This document shows, in pieces, positions 1-6,943 of a stretch of 19,609 nucleotides of DNA (within the stretch, counting starts at the first letter, position 1; each line of letters starts with the position of its first letter). Origin of the DNA: an uncultured Alphaproteobacteria bacterium (GTDB taxonomy: Bacteria; Pseudomonadota; Alphaproteobacteria; UBA7887); assembly GCA_913044255.1 (NCBI GenBank), contig CAJWOI010000009.1:1-19609 (forward strand), read 5' to 3'. The translations under genes were made by a program, and so were the position numbers. Under the pieces are notes generated by a model. The model was given only the letters and a program-made list of their open reading frames with translations. It was not told the DNA's origin and made no database searches.

Positions 1-489
1 GAGCTTTTCGGCATTGCGTGCCCACGCGCTGGCAATAACGGAGTAAACGGGGTAGCCACCCTCTGCCAATTTAATTGCGGGCTGAAGGCACGCATCGAGG
101 TCTTTTTGGCCGTAATCGTCGGAAAGTCTCTGCCATGCCGCTACGCAGCCTGGCACTACTACTGCATGGGGGCTTTGGAAATCGATCGACGTTAAGTTTT
201 TTTCCTGAAACCAACCAACCTCAGCGGCTGCTGGTGCCTTCCCCGAACCATTGATCGCGATGACATCACCTCCACCAGGTGAGTAGAGGGCAAAGCAATC
301 GCCACCTATGCTGGTCGAATGTGGCTCCACTACACCAAGGACCGCTGCCGCAGTAATCGCAGCGTCGACCGCATTTCCGCCAGCCCTTAAACTGTCGATT
401 GCGGCGAGAGTTGCAGCAGGGTGTGAAGTGGCCGCCATTGCACTGGTGGCGTGTACTGGCGAACGGCCAGGTAGTTGATTATCGCGCAT
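1..489 (-). CDS. Gamma-glutamyltransferase family protein, N-terminal part (cut by window edge)
   Basis: The first 163 codons of a minus-strand gene run off the left edge, so the catalytic core and the autoprocessing threonine lie outside the window. What is seen is the typical N-terminus of the gamma-glutamyltranspeptidase/cephalosporin acylase family: 'AMAATSHPAATLAAIDSLR', then 'GGNAVDAAITAAAVLGVVEP' (about residues 38-57) and 'STSIGGDCFALY' just after. Family members cleave or transfer gamma-glutamyl groups, for example from glutathione, after self-cleavage into two subunits. The start is ATG at 489 with a strong ribosome binding site (GGAGG, 5 bases upstream). There is no signal peptide: the protein begins MRDNQLPGRSP, so it is probably cytoplasmic, unlike periplasmic Ggt. 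It diverges from the DehI-like gene across 126 bp. The family is secure; the substrate is not. Confidence 0.88.
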   Translation of the reverse strand, partial: MRDNQLPGRSPVHATSAMAATSHPAATLAAIDSLRAGGNAVDAAITAAAVLGVVEPHSTSIGGDCFALYSPGGGDVIAINGSGKAPAAAEVGWFQEKNLTSIDFQSPHAVVVPGCVAAWQRLSDDYGQKDLDACLQPAIKLAEGGYPVYSVIASAWARNAEKL

Positions 490-615
490 GTTTTCCTCCA
501 ACAGAGCAACTAGGAACTTAGGGCCGGGCCGTTAGGTCGGCAAGGGACGGCGCATTCTTTTTCCTATACGTTCTGTATTGCTTATTGCGATTGACCACGG
601 AAAGACAAATCAGAA

Positions 616-1455
616 ATGAGAGATGGTCCTGCCGAAATTCCGGAGGCTGAGGCAACCGGTCCAATTGGTGCGCTTTACGAAGACATGAAAGTTGCAATGG
701 ACGTCGGCATGGTTAATTTGATTTACCGGAGGATGGCCACGATTGATGGTTTGCTGGAGTGGGTTTGGAGTGCGTTTCGCCCAGCGTTGGTCTCGGGCGA
801 TGTCGAGCGGGCTTCAACATCACTAAAGTTAGAATCGGAATGGCCATCCATACTAGAGATTCCGGCCCCGGCGCTTCCACTTCTTGGTTTGGGTGATCCA
901 GAAATAGTGGCTATACGTCGTGTTCTTGACAATTACAATCGAAGCAACAGTTTTAATCTCTTCCTCTTTACCGCCCTCGTGCAATGTTTGAAATCCGGTG
1001 GTCCACACGAACAGCCTCGCCGTGTGGATACACTAAAATTATCTGACAAGCTGCAATATTTACCTCCAATCATTGCCATGGGAGATATGTCCAAAGAAAC
1101 GGCAACATTGATTAGGGCCATGAGCCTGCCAATAGCGCCCGCAAACAAGCCACTGATCCCAAGTTTGTTTCGTCATCTCGCGAACTGGCCAGGATTTGTG
1201 GCCCTAGTTGCGCCACATATTGTCCACATGATTAGTTCCGGTGAGCTCCCGATTGTTTCAAACAATATCCAAAATAGCGCGAACCGGGCGGCAGACGGCC
1301 TTAGCCGAAAAATGAGCATCCCGGTTGGTTTGTCGACGCCAGATGAGACTACGAAAGCATATTGGCTCGATGAGTGGCGGGCATACATATCGAAACCGAT
1401 CCCGGAGATGATCGCGATCGGTTATGCCCTTAGATTTGCTCTGCCAAAAGCGTGA
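616..1455 (+). CDS. Halocarboxylic acid dehalogenase DehI-family protein
   Basis: This 279-residue protein resembles the DehI family of cofactor-independent 2-haloacid dehalogenases, all-alpha proteins built from two pseudo-repeats. Both repeats are visible: 'VNLIYRRMATIDGLLEWVW' (residues 33-51) matches 'IPSLFRHLANWPGFVALVA' (181-199), each followed by a similar 'P..V.SG' helix. The start of the first repeat, 'GPIGALYEDMK', and 'NRSNSFNLFLFTAL' (108-121) also fit. Known DehI enzymes activate water with an Asp in the second repeat; the stretch 173-195 here contains no Asp, so dehalogenase activity is doubtful and another function is possible. The ATG at 616 keeps the conserved N-terminus, but its ribosome binding site is weak. 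It stands alone between a divergent Ggt-like gene and a convergent RraA-like gene. Confidence 0.72.
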   Translation: MRDGPAEIPEAEATGPIGALYEDMKVAMDVGMVNLIYRRMATIDGLLEWVWSAFRPALVSGDVERASTSLKLESEWPSILEIPAPALPLLGLGDPEIVAIRRVLDNYNRSNSFNLFLFTALVQCLKSGGPHEQPRRVDTLKLSDKLQYLPPIIAMGDMSKETATLIRAMSLPIAPANKPLIPSLFRHLANWPGFVALVAPHIVHMISSGELPIVSNNIQNSANRAADGLSRKMSIPVGLSTPDETTKAYWLDEWRAYISKPIPEMIAIGYALRFALPKA

Positions 1456-1493
1456 GTGTACTGGTTTGGTGAAACATAAAAATATTTGAGGTA

Positions 1494-2222
1494 CTAGACC
1501 TGGCCTTCATCCCACTTTTTATAGTCTGAGAGAGATTTATCGCTCGCTGGATATAGACCGACAATTGAGCGACCCCTTGTTATTTCAGTACGCACAAACT
1601 GTTCATATCGTTCCTGGTTCGGCGCATCTTCAGCAATCTCGTTTGCGAGCGCATTCGGAACGACAACGACACCATCTTTGTCGCCTGCCATAATATCTCC
1701 TGGGAAAATGGCCACTCCGGCGCAGCCAATTGGCACCTGCACCTCCACTGCGTATAAACCTGAAACGCTGGCTGGAGCTGCGCGAGAGGCACAGTATATC
1801 GGAAAGTCTATGGCTTCTAGGTCACCCGAGTCCCGGACAGCGCCGTCGGTTACGGTCGCCGTAACTCCTCGAACTCGTAAACGTTCCGCCAAAATATCCC
1901 CAATGGTGCCTGCTGTGACATTGGAACATGCGTCGTTCACAAGGCAGTAGCCAGCCGGCGTAGTTTCAATTGCACTCCTCTGCGGATATTCCGGATCTCC
2001 AAGAATTGCTATGTCATCTACGTCTTCTCGCATTGGAATATTACGAAGCGTAAAGGCTGGTGCTACGAAATTAGCGGTCTCAGGGTGTAGCGGTTTAACT
2101 CCATTAAGGTAGCATCTTCGGTACCCGCGCTTGTACAGTTGCATTGCAATCGTGGCAGTGCTGACCTTGGCAAGGCGGGTTAACATCTCTGGATCTATGG
2201 TCATAGCGTTTGTGTCGTTCAT
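1494..2222 (-). CDS. RraA / 4-hydroxy-4-methyl-2-oxoglutarate aldolase family protein
   Basis: This 242-residue protein belongs to the RraA-like fold, which includes class II HMG/oxaloacetate aldolases and the RNase E regulator RraA. Seen: 'GTIGDILAERLRVRGV' (105-120), 'TDGAVRDSGDL' (125-135), and 'PGDIMAGDKDGVVVVP' (174-189). Arg130-Asp131 sit where the HMG aldolase of Pseudomonas places its substrate-binding Arg and metal-binding Asp, which favours a metal-dependent aldolase or decarboxylase over a pure RNase regulator. It is longer than RraA (about 160 residues), with an N-terminal extension seen in aldolase-like members. Its ATG overlaps the stop of the amidohydrolase by ATGA, so the two are probably translationally coupled. 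Such aldolases split pyruvate or oxaloacetate-type units at the end of ring-cleavage pathways; that role here is inference from context. Confidence 0.82.
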   Translation of the reverse strand: MNDTNAMTIDPEMLTRLAKVSTATIAMQLYKRGYRRCYLNGVKPLHPETANFVAPAFTLRNIPMREDVDDIAILGDPEYPQRSAIETTPAGYCLVNDACSNVTAGTIGDILAERLRVRGVTATVTDGAVRDSGDLEAIDFPIYCASRAAPASVSGLYAVEVQVPIGCAGVAIFPGDIMAGDKDGVVVVPNALANEIAEDAPNQERYEQFVRTEITRGRSIVGLYPASDKSLSDYKKWDEGQV

Positions 2223-3415
2223 GGCGTTGTATCTTTGTGAATGGCGCCGTCGGGGTTATCAGGGTTGGGAAGATCCTCTTTGCTAAGCTGGTACAGATGA
2301 AGGCAGTTGTCCCAGAGAATTTTGCGTTTTGATTCCAAATTTACACCAGGAAGATCCAGAAACGTTTGTGTGCCATTTGGGAACGGACCATCTGCATGTG
2401 GGTAGTCAGTAGACATGACGATATTGTCGTCTCCAATTTCGTCAATGACCACTCGAAGCAGTTCTTCATCGACATCAGTGCCGATATAACATTGACGTTT
2501 AAAATAGTCACTCGGTAGTGCGTCTAATCGGATGGTTTCTCCCCCGCCGTATTTTTCCCATTGATCGTCGAGTCTATTGAGCCACCATGGTAGCCATCCG
2601 CAGTTGCCTTCCAAAAAACCAACCCGCAAATCGGGAAACCGTTTCAGCACCGCCCCTGTGGTCATCGCTCCTAGCGCAAGCATAAGTTCCATTGGGAATG
2701 CTGCAGAATGGTTTAAGGTTCGAAAATTTGGGTTGTCGCGGAAGCGGTTGCTAGCGTAGTCGTCGCTCGCACCACCGCTCGTACCATGGAACAAGAGCGG
2801 GACCCCTAAACTCTGAATCTCTTTCCAGAGTGGATCGCATTCGGGAGCGTTCATGTAACGACCCTTTACCGGCATCGGTAAGACCACCACACCCACATGG
2901 CCTTTTTCCGACACGGCGCGCCTTGCCTCTTCAGCAGCCAGCTCGGGATCATGTAGCGAAACAATGGCTGCCGGTTTAAGTCTTGCGGAATTTATAGTGC
3001 AATAATCAGATAACCAATCATTGAACGCTCTACAATAAGCGGTTGCCAGTGCACCAGGTAGTTTGTCGATTGAAACGACCATGTGCGCGAACGTCCGAAA
3101 TACTATGGCAACGTCAATCCCTTCAATATCCATGGCTTCGAGAGCAGAGCCTGCGTCGTACCCACGTTTTTTGATCGGCGCGTATAGTGTCTCGGTAGGA
3201 GCGTCCAAAAATTTCTGCACTTTAGTGACTTCATCCGATAGAGCCCAAGGCGGGATCAACTGACCTTGCACTCGCCAATGAGGAAAGTTTGCGGGGCTCC
3301 ATCCCAAGTATTCTGGCCGCTGATCAAAGAACTCTTCCTGCATATAGTCCTCGTACAGTGCGCCTGTTTCGATGACATGCAGGTCAGAGTCCATGATTTT
3401 ATAGCCGTCTTTCAT
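2219..3415 (-). CDS. Amidohydrolase family (amidohydrolase 2, COG2159-type) metal-dependent hydrolase or decarboxylase
   Basis: This 398-residue TIM-barrel protein is of the ACMSD/gamma-resorcylate-decarboxylase type. Seen: an N-terminal metal motif 'DSDLHVIE' (9-16, in place of HxH), 'LLFHGTSGG' with His210, 'LEGNCGWLPWWLNRLD' with Glu269 (268-283), and 'STDYPHADG' with the conserved metal-ligand Asp337. Members hydrolyse C-N bonds or decarboxylate aromatic or muconate-like acids. The ATG at 3415 matches the usual family N-terminus but has no Shine-Dalgarno sequence. A 16-codon open frame (3412-3462) ends over this ATG, which could explain initiation by coupling. The gene overlaps the downstream RraA-like gene by 4 bases, and the enoyl-CoA hydratase-like gene ends 232 bases upstream on the same strand. 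Family is secure, reaction unknown. Confidence 0.88.
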   Translation of the reverse strand: MKDGYKIMDSDLHVIETGALYEDYMQEEFFDQRPEYLGWSPANFPHWRVQGQLIPPWALSDEVTKVQKFLDAPTETLYAPIKKRGYDAGSALEAMDIEGIDVAIVFRTFAHMVVSIDKLPGALATAYCRAFNDWLSDYCTINSARLKPAAIVSLHDPELAAEEARRAVSEKGHVGVVVLPMPVKGRYMNAPECDPLWKEIQSLGVPLLFHGTSGGASDDYASNRFRDNPNFRTLNHSAAFPMELMLALGAMTTGAVLKRFPDLRVGFLEGNCGWLPWWLNRLDDQWEKYGGGETIRLDALPSDYFKRQCYIGTDVDEELLRVVIDEIGDDNIVMSTDYPHADGPFPNGTQTFLDLPGVNLESKRKILWDNCLHLYQLSKEDLPNPDNPDGAIHKDTTP

Positions 3416-3647
3416 GGGTGTATTCTAGTGTTGGAAAATAAGGTTGCAGCAGCTTTATCCATTCTATTCTTTAAGCCCCGTTATCCAAAAAAATAAACAA
3501 GGGGTGGCCAACCACTCAGATCTTTGTTTTGTAAGGGATATGCTCCCAAAGGCCTTGGCTGATTTCAACTTCGGGTCCGCACAGCTCTTTAAAGGACACT
3601 TCATGTTTTATTGATGAACGATGATGTAGTGGTTTGTAGTTTTTCCT

Positions 3648-4442
3648 CTAGTGACCTCGAAATACTGGCTCTCGTTTTTCCATGAATGCACGCCTACCTT
3701 CCTTGTAGTCGTCGCTATCAAAAATGGCACGAATGTTGTTTTCTAAGTTTTTCAGATCACGTAACGCCGGATCTTTGAGTCCTTCGTTTACGGCAGCTTT
3801 GGCGGCCTGGATGGTCAACGGTGCGTTTGCACTGAGTTTCTCGACGTAGGTGCGGACTACCGTTCCCAAGCTATCACGCGGGACAACCTGGTTCACTAGG
3901 CCTATGCGGATTGCTTCCGCTGCATCCAGGTGCCGAGCGGAAAATAAAATATCTTTGGCTGAGGATGGGCCTACTAAATCGCTTAGCACCTTTAGTCCGT
4001 CAAACCCGTATCCCAGTCCTAGACGCGCAGCCGGAATTCCAAATTGAGAGTCCTCGCTGGCAATGCGAATATCGGCTGTTAGGGCGACTGCAAGTCCCCC
4101 GCCTATGCAAAATCCTTGGATCATCGCTATCAATGGCTTGTCAAAATCTTTTAGAGCCTGCTGGGAGCTTGACGAAATCCGGTTGTATTCTTCCTCAGCA
4201 TTTGCTGTTGAGCGATGCTTTTCAAATTCCGAAATATCCGCACCTGACACAAACGCTTTTTCTCCTGACCCTGCCATAACTACGACGCGAATTTCTTTAT
4301 CGGCCTGAAATTTTGCCATTATTTCACCAATCGCTGCCCACATTTCCAGCGAAAGCGCATTCCGACGGCTTGGATTGTTAAAAATCATCCAGCCAACACG
4401 ACCTTCCTTTCGTGCAATCATTTTTTCGGTAGGAAGTTTCAT
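3648..4442 (-). CDS. Enoyl-CoA hydratase/isomerase (crotonase) family protein, atypical active site
   Basis: This 264-residue crotonase-fold protein binds acyl-CoA. Seen: 'NNPSRRNALSLEMW' near the N-terminus, 'AFVSGADISEFE' (the CoA and first oxyanion-hole segment), 'QGFCIGGGLAVALTADIRIA' (second oxyanion hole) and 'SQFGIPAARLGLGYGFDG'. In true enoyl-CoA hydratases the two catalytic glutamates lie in 'GGGCELA' and 'FGQPEI'; here both positions read Ala ('GGGLAVA', 'FGIPAA'), so simple hydration is unlikely and isomerase, hydrolase or decarboxylase chemistry is possible. I chose ATG 4442, which has GGAAG about 9 bases upstream. A TTG at 4478 with AGGAAA upstream would add 12 residues. The gene follows the CoA-transferase by about 50 bases, so they form an operon. 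Confidence 0.87.
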   Translation of the reverse strand: MKLPTEKMIARKEGRVGWMIFNNPSRRNALSLEMWAAIGEIMAKFQADKEIRVVVMAGSGEKAFVSGADISEFEKHRSTANAEEEYNRISSSSQQALKDFDKPLIAMIQGFCIGGGLAVALTADIRIASEDSQFGIPAARLGLGYGFDGLKVLSDLVGPSSAKDILFSARHLDAAEAIRIGLVNQVVPRDSLGTVVRTYVEKLSANAPLTIQAAKAAVNEGLKDPALRDLKNLENNIRAIFDSDDYKEGRRAFMEKREPVFRGH

Positions 4443-4492
4443 TTCACGCGTTGCTTCCACTTGAATGTTTCTCCACAAAGTAAGTTTGTTTC

Positions 4493-5683
4493 CTAGATTA
4501 CGCCTTCGTCTCGTAGTTGAATAATCTGATTGGTATCTAAACCCAGACGTAATAGCACATCGTCTGTATCTGATCCTTTCTCTGGTGTTGATCGCCGCAT
4601 TCGATTTGGTTGAGACTGCCGCGACAAATTAACGGCCTGCCCCACAACACGGATGGATCCAAGTACGTCGTGCTCCATTTCCCGCGCAATGCCAAGATGC
4701 CGTACCTGGGGGTCGGCAAAAGTTTCGTCAATTCGGTAGATCGGTCCACAGGGTACCCCCGCTTCATTCATCGAATTGATCCATTCCGCGCTGGTTTTTT
4801 TGGCCGTGATTGTCTCCAAAATTGCGTTGAGTTCGTCTCGGTTAGTCGAACGGTCTTTATCGGTTGCAAACCGAGAGTCTTCAGCTAGTTCCGGAGCTGC
4901 GATGACACCCAAGAAACGCTGCCAAAGTGTTTCCCCGGCTGCTGCAATATTGATTTCTCCATCGGATGTCGGATACACCCCCATGGGGATTCCTGTTGGG
5001 TGGTTATTCCCCGCTTGAGGTGGGACCTCGCCATCAATTAACCAACGTGCAGCTTGAAAGTCGAGCATCGATACTTGTGCTTCCAAAAGAGAAGTGTGTA
5101 CCCATTGGCCCTCGCCGCTTCTATCCCGGTCGATCAAAGCCAGAAGTATGCCCATGGCTAAATAGTTTCCTGACGATAAATCGGCAATTGGCACACCGAC
5201 TCTGACGGGCCCTTGGCCTGGTAGACCGGTAATAGACATCAGGCCGCCCATGCCTTGCGCTATTTGATCCAGCCCGGGGCGGTCTCGTAGAGGACCATCC
5301 TGGCCGAAGCCGGAAATGCTGCCGTAGACGATGCGGGGATTGATTTTGCGGACAGTCTCGTAGTCGATTCCTAGGCGGTGCTTCACGTCTGGCCGGTAGT
5401 TTTCTATAATCACATCGGCGTCACGTGCAAGATCTAGGAAGATCTGACGACCTTTCTCTTTTTTGAGATTGAGCGTGATACTTCGCTTATTGCGATGAAG
5501 ATTCACAAAATCAGGTCCATGGCGCACGCCACTCAGGCCGTCGGCTCCAGGCTCATTCGGCATTTCAATTTTTATGACGTCGGCACCCCAATCTGCAAGA
5601 TGGCGAACGGCCGTGGGACCAGCTCTTGCGCGGGTCAGATCAAGAACGGTTAAGTGGGATAATGGTAGGTTGGCCTTGGACAT
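4493..5683 (-). CDS. CoA-transferase family III (CaiB/BaiF)
   Basis: This 396-residue protein moves CoA between carboxylic acids, as in formyl-CoA, carnitine or bile-acid CoA transferases. Seen: N-terminal 'LTVLDLTRARAGPTAVRHLA' (11-30) with 'DWGADVIKIE' (31-40), 'LHRNKRSITLNLKKEKG' (62-78), 'GFGQDGPLRDRPGLDQIAQG' (125-144) and 'RVGVPIADLSSGNYLA' (161-176). Asp168 in the last segment aligns with the catalytic Asp that forms the glutamyl/aspartyl-CoA thioester in this family. Length is normal. It is the first gene of the minus-strand run with the crotonase, amidohydrolase and aldolase genes, and diverges from the flavin oxidoreductase gene across 173 bp. Together with the AMP ligase it suggests that CoA thioesters of an unusual acid are handled here. 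Confidence 0.92.
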   Translation of the reverse strand: MSKANLPLSHLTVLDLTRARAGPTAVRHLADWGADVIKIEMPNEPGADGLSGVRHGPDFVNLHRNKRSITLNLKKEKGRQIFLDLARDADVIIENYRPDVKHRLGIDYETVRKINPRIVYGSISGFGQDGPLRDRPGLDQIAQGMGGLMSITGLPGQGPVRVGVPIADLSSGNYLAMGILLALIDRDRSGEGQWVHTSLLEAQVSMLDFQAARWLIDGEVPPQAGNNHPTGIPMGVYPTSDGEINIAAAGETLWQRFLGVIAAPELAEDSRFATDKDRSTNRDELNAILETITAKKTSAEWINSMNEAGVPCGPIYRIDETFADPQVRHLGIAREMEHDVLGSIRVVGQAVNLSRQSQPNRMRRSTPEKGSDTDDVLLRLGLDTNQIIQLRDEGVI

Positions 5684-5776
5684 GGTGCTCTCGTGCTTTG
5701 GCCTGATCGGCTATTGGATTTAGGGTCGGGAATGCATAACGACCGTGATCTATTGTGGCTTTATTAGCAAATTGTT

Positions 5777-5786
5777 TGTTGCAACA
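5777..5786. promoter_or_regulatory. 10-bp perfect palindrome, possible operator in divergent intergenic region
   Basis: TGTTGCAACA is a perfect palindrome placed centrally in the 173-bp space between the CoA-transferase (minus) and the flavin oxidoreductase (plus). Such a site could bind a dimeric repressor controlling both directions. No regulator gene is present in the window and no clear sigma-70 promoter pair could be aligned to it, so this is a candidate only. Confidence 0.3.
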
Positions 5787-5856
5787 GATTGGCCCACTTG
5801 TAGGTTGGGGTCCAAATGAAAAATTCGTTCCGGGAAGACTATCGCGGTGATATTGG

Positions 5857-6891
5857 ATGAAGACCTCAGTCACTATTGGTGGATATGCGCGGCATGATAT
5901 TAAAAGCACTGTTGAATTTGTACGACAGGCAGAGAAACTTGGTGTCAATCGAGTATGGTCCGCAGAAGCTTGGGGGCAGGACGCAGCGACATCTTTGGCG
6001 TTTTTAGCTGGCCAGACTGATCGTATCGGCCTTGGGACGGGCATCATGCAAATTAGTGCCCGGGTGCCCTCGATGATCGCAATGACCTCGCTTTCCTTGC
6101 AGGCATTGAGTGATGGTAGATTTACTTTGGGCTTAGGTGTAAGTGGGCCACAGGTTGTCGAAGGTCTGCACGGTGTTCCTTACGATCTGCCGTTAACTCG
6201 GTTACGCGAAACGGTGGAAATAGTGCGAATGGGGTTTAAGGGAGAAAAAATATCCTATCAAGGCAAGCGGCATACGCTTCCTAGAGCGGGAGGTGAAGGG
6301 AAGGCTATCCGGCTTGATTTTCCTCCAACGAAGGTACCAATTTTTCTTGCCACACTTGCCCCGAGGTCTCTCGAATACACTGGGGCTTCAGCAGACGGTT
6401 GGCTGGGCACGTCGTTTTCCCCAGACCATGCGGAGGCTCATCTGGCCCATATTCGAGCCGGAGCAGAGCGGGCCGGTCGGTCCCTGGGAGACATCGAGCT
6501 TAACGTCGCCTGCCCTGTTTCGATCGGCGAAGATGTTGAGAGAATGATCGAAGCCCGTCGACCGGGCGTAGCATTCAGTATGGGCGCGATGGGTTCGGCA
6601 ATCACAAATTTTTACAATGATGCGCTTGGACGCGCAGGCTTTGGTGATGATGCAAAAGCAATTCAGGGGCTTTGGTTAGCCGGGAAACGTGAAGAGGCTG
6701 CGCGACGCGTTCCAGATGCCATGGTTACCCGCTTTGGGGCCCTGGGGACGCCTCAAATGGTGTCTGAGAGATTTAGACTCTACAAAGATGCTGGTATCGA
6801 TTCGCTAACCTTTCGGCTGGATGCGGACGGCATGAAGGCTCAGACGGAGATGCTTGAGCAAATAATGGATTTGCTTCGGGAAGTGGCGTGA
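5857..6891 (+). CDS. LLM-class flavin (F420/FMN)-dependent oxidoreductase
   Basis: This 344-residue protein is a luciferase-like TIM barrel. Seen: 'FVRQAEKLGVNRVWSAEAWG' (24-43), 'LAGQTDRIGLGTGIMQISAR' (50-69), 'SLQALSDGRFTLGLGVSGPQ' (80-99) and the C-terminal 'FRLYKDAGIDSLTFRLDA'. The family includes F420-dependent reductases such as methylene-H4MPT reductase and FMN-dependent monooxygenases; the sequence resembles the F420-type group but the cofactor cannot be decided by eye. A ribosome binding site GGTGAT precedes the ATG. The BaiB-like ligase begins 52 bases later on the same strand, so the two are probably co-transcribed. In this setting it may oxidise or reduce the acid or its CoA thioester. 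Confidence 0.88.
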   Translation: MKTSVTIGGYARHDIKSTVEFVRQAEKLGVNRVWSAEAWGQDAATSLAFLAGQTDRIGLGTGIMQISARVPSMIAMTSLSLQALSDGRFTLGLGVSGPQVVEGLHGVPYDLPLTRLRETVEIVRMGFKGEKISYQGKRHTLPRAGGEGKAIRLDFPPTKVPIFLATLAPRSLEYTGASADGWLGTSFSPDHAEAHLAHIRAGAERAGRSLGDIELNVACPVSIGEDVERMIEARRPGVAFSMGAMGSAITNFYNDALGRAGFGDDAKAIQGLWLAGKREEAARRVPDAMVTRFGALGTPQMVSERFRLYKDAGIDSLTFRLDADGMKAQTEMLEQIMDLLREVA

Positions 6892-6943
6892 TCAAGCGAG
6901 TTTAGTGGGCCGGAAGTCAGAACGTTGTGTGTTGAGGGTATCT

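Noticed and set aside
3487..3515. GTGG-loop-CCAC stem followed by a run of seven T on the minus strand, a possible terminator after the crotonase gene
   Set aside because: The stem has only 4 pairs and lies about 10 bases from the T-run, which is not a working intrinsic terminator geometry.
5640..6047. Minus-strand open frame of 135 codons spanning the divergent control region
   Set aside because: It overlaps the start of the flavin oxidoreductase and the CoA-transferase out of frame; composition is not protein-like.
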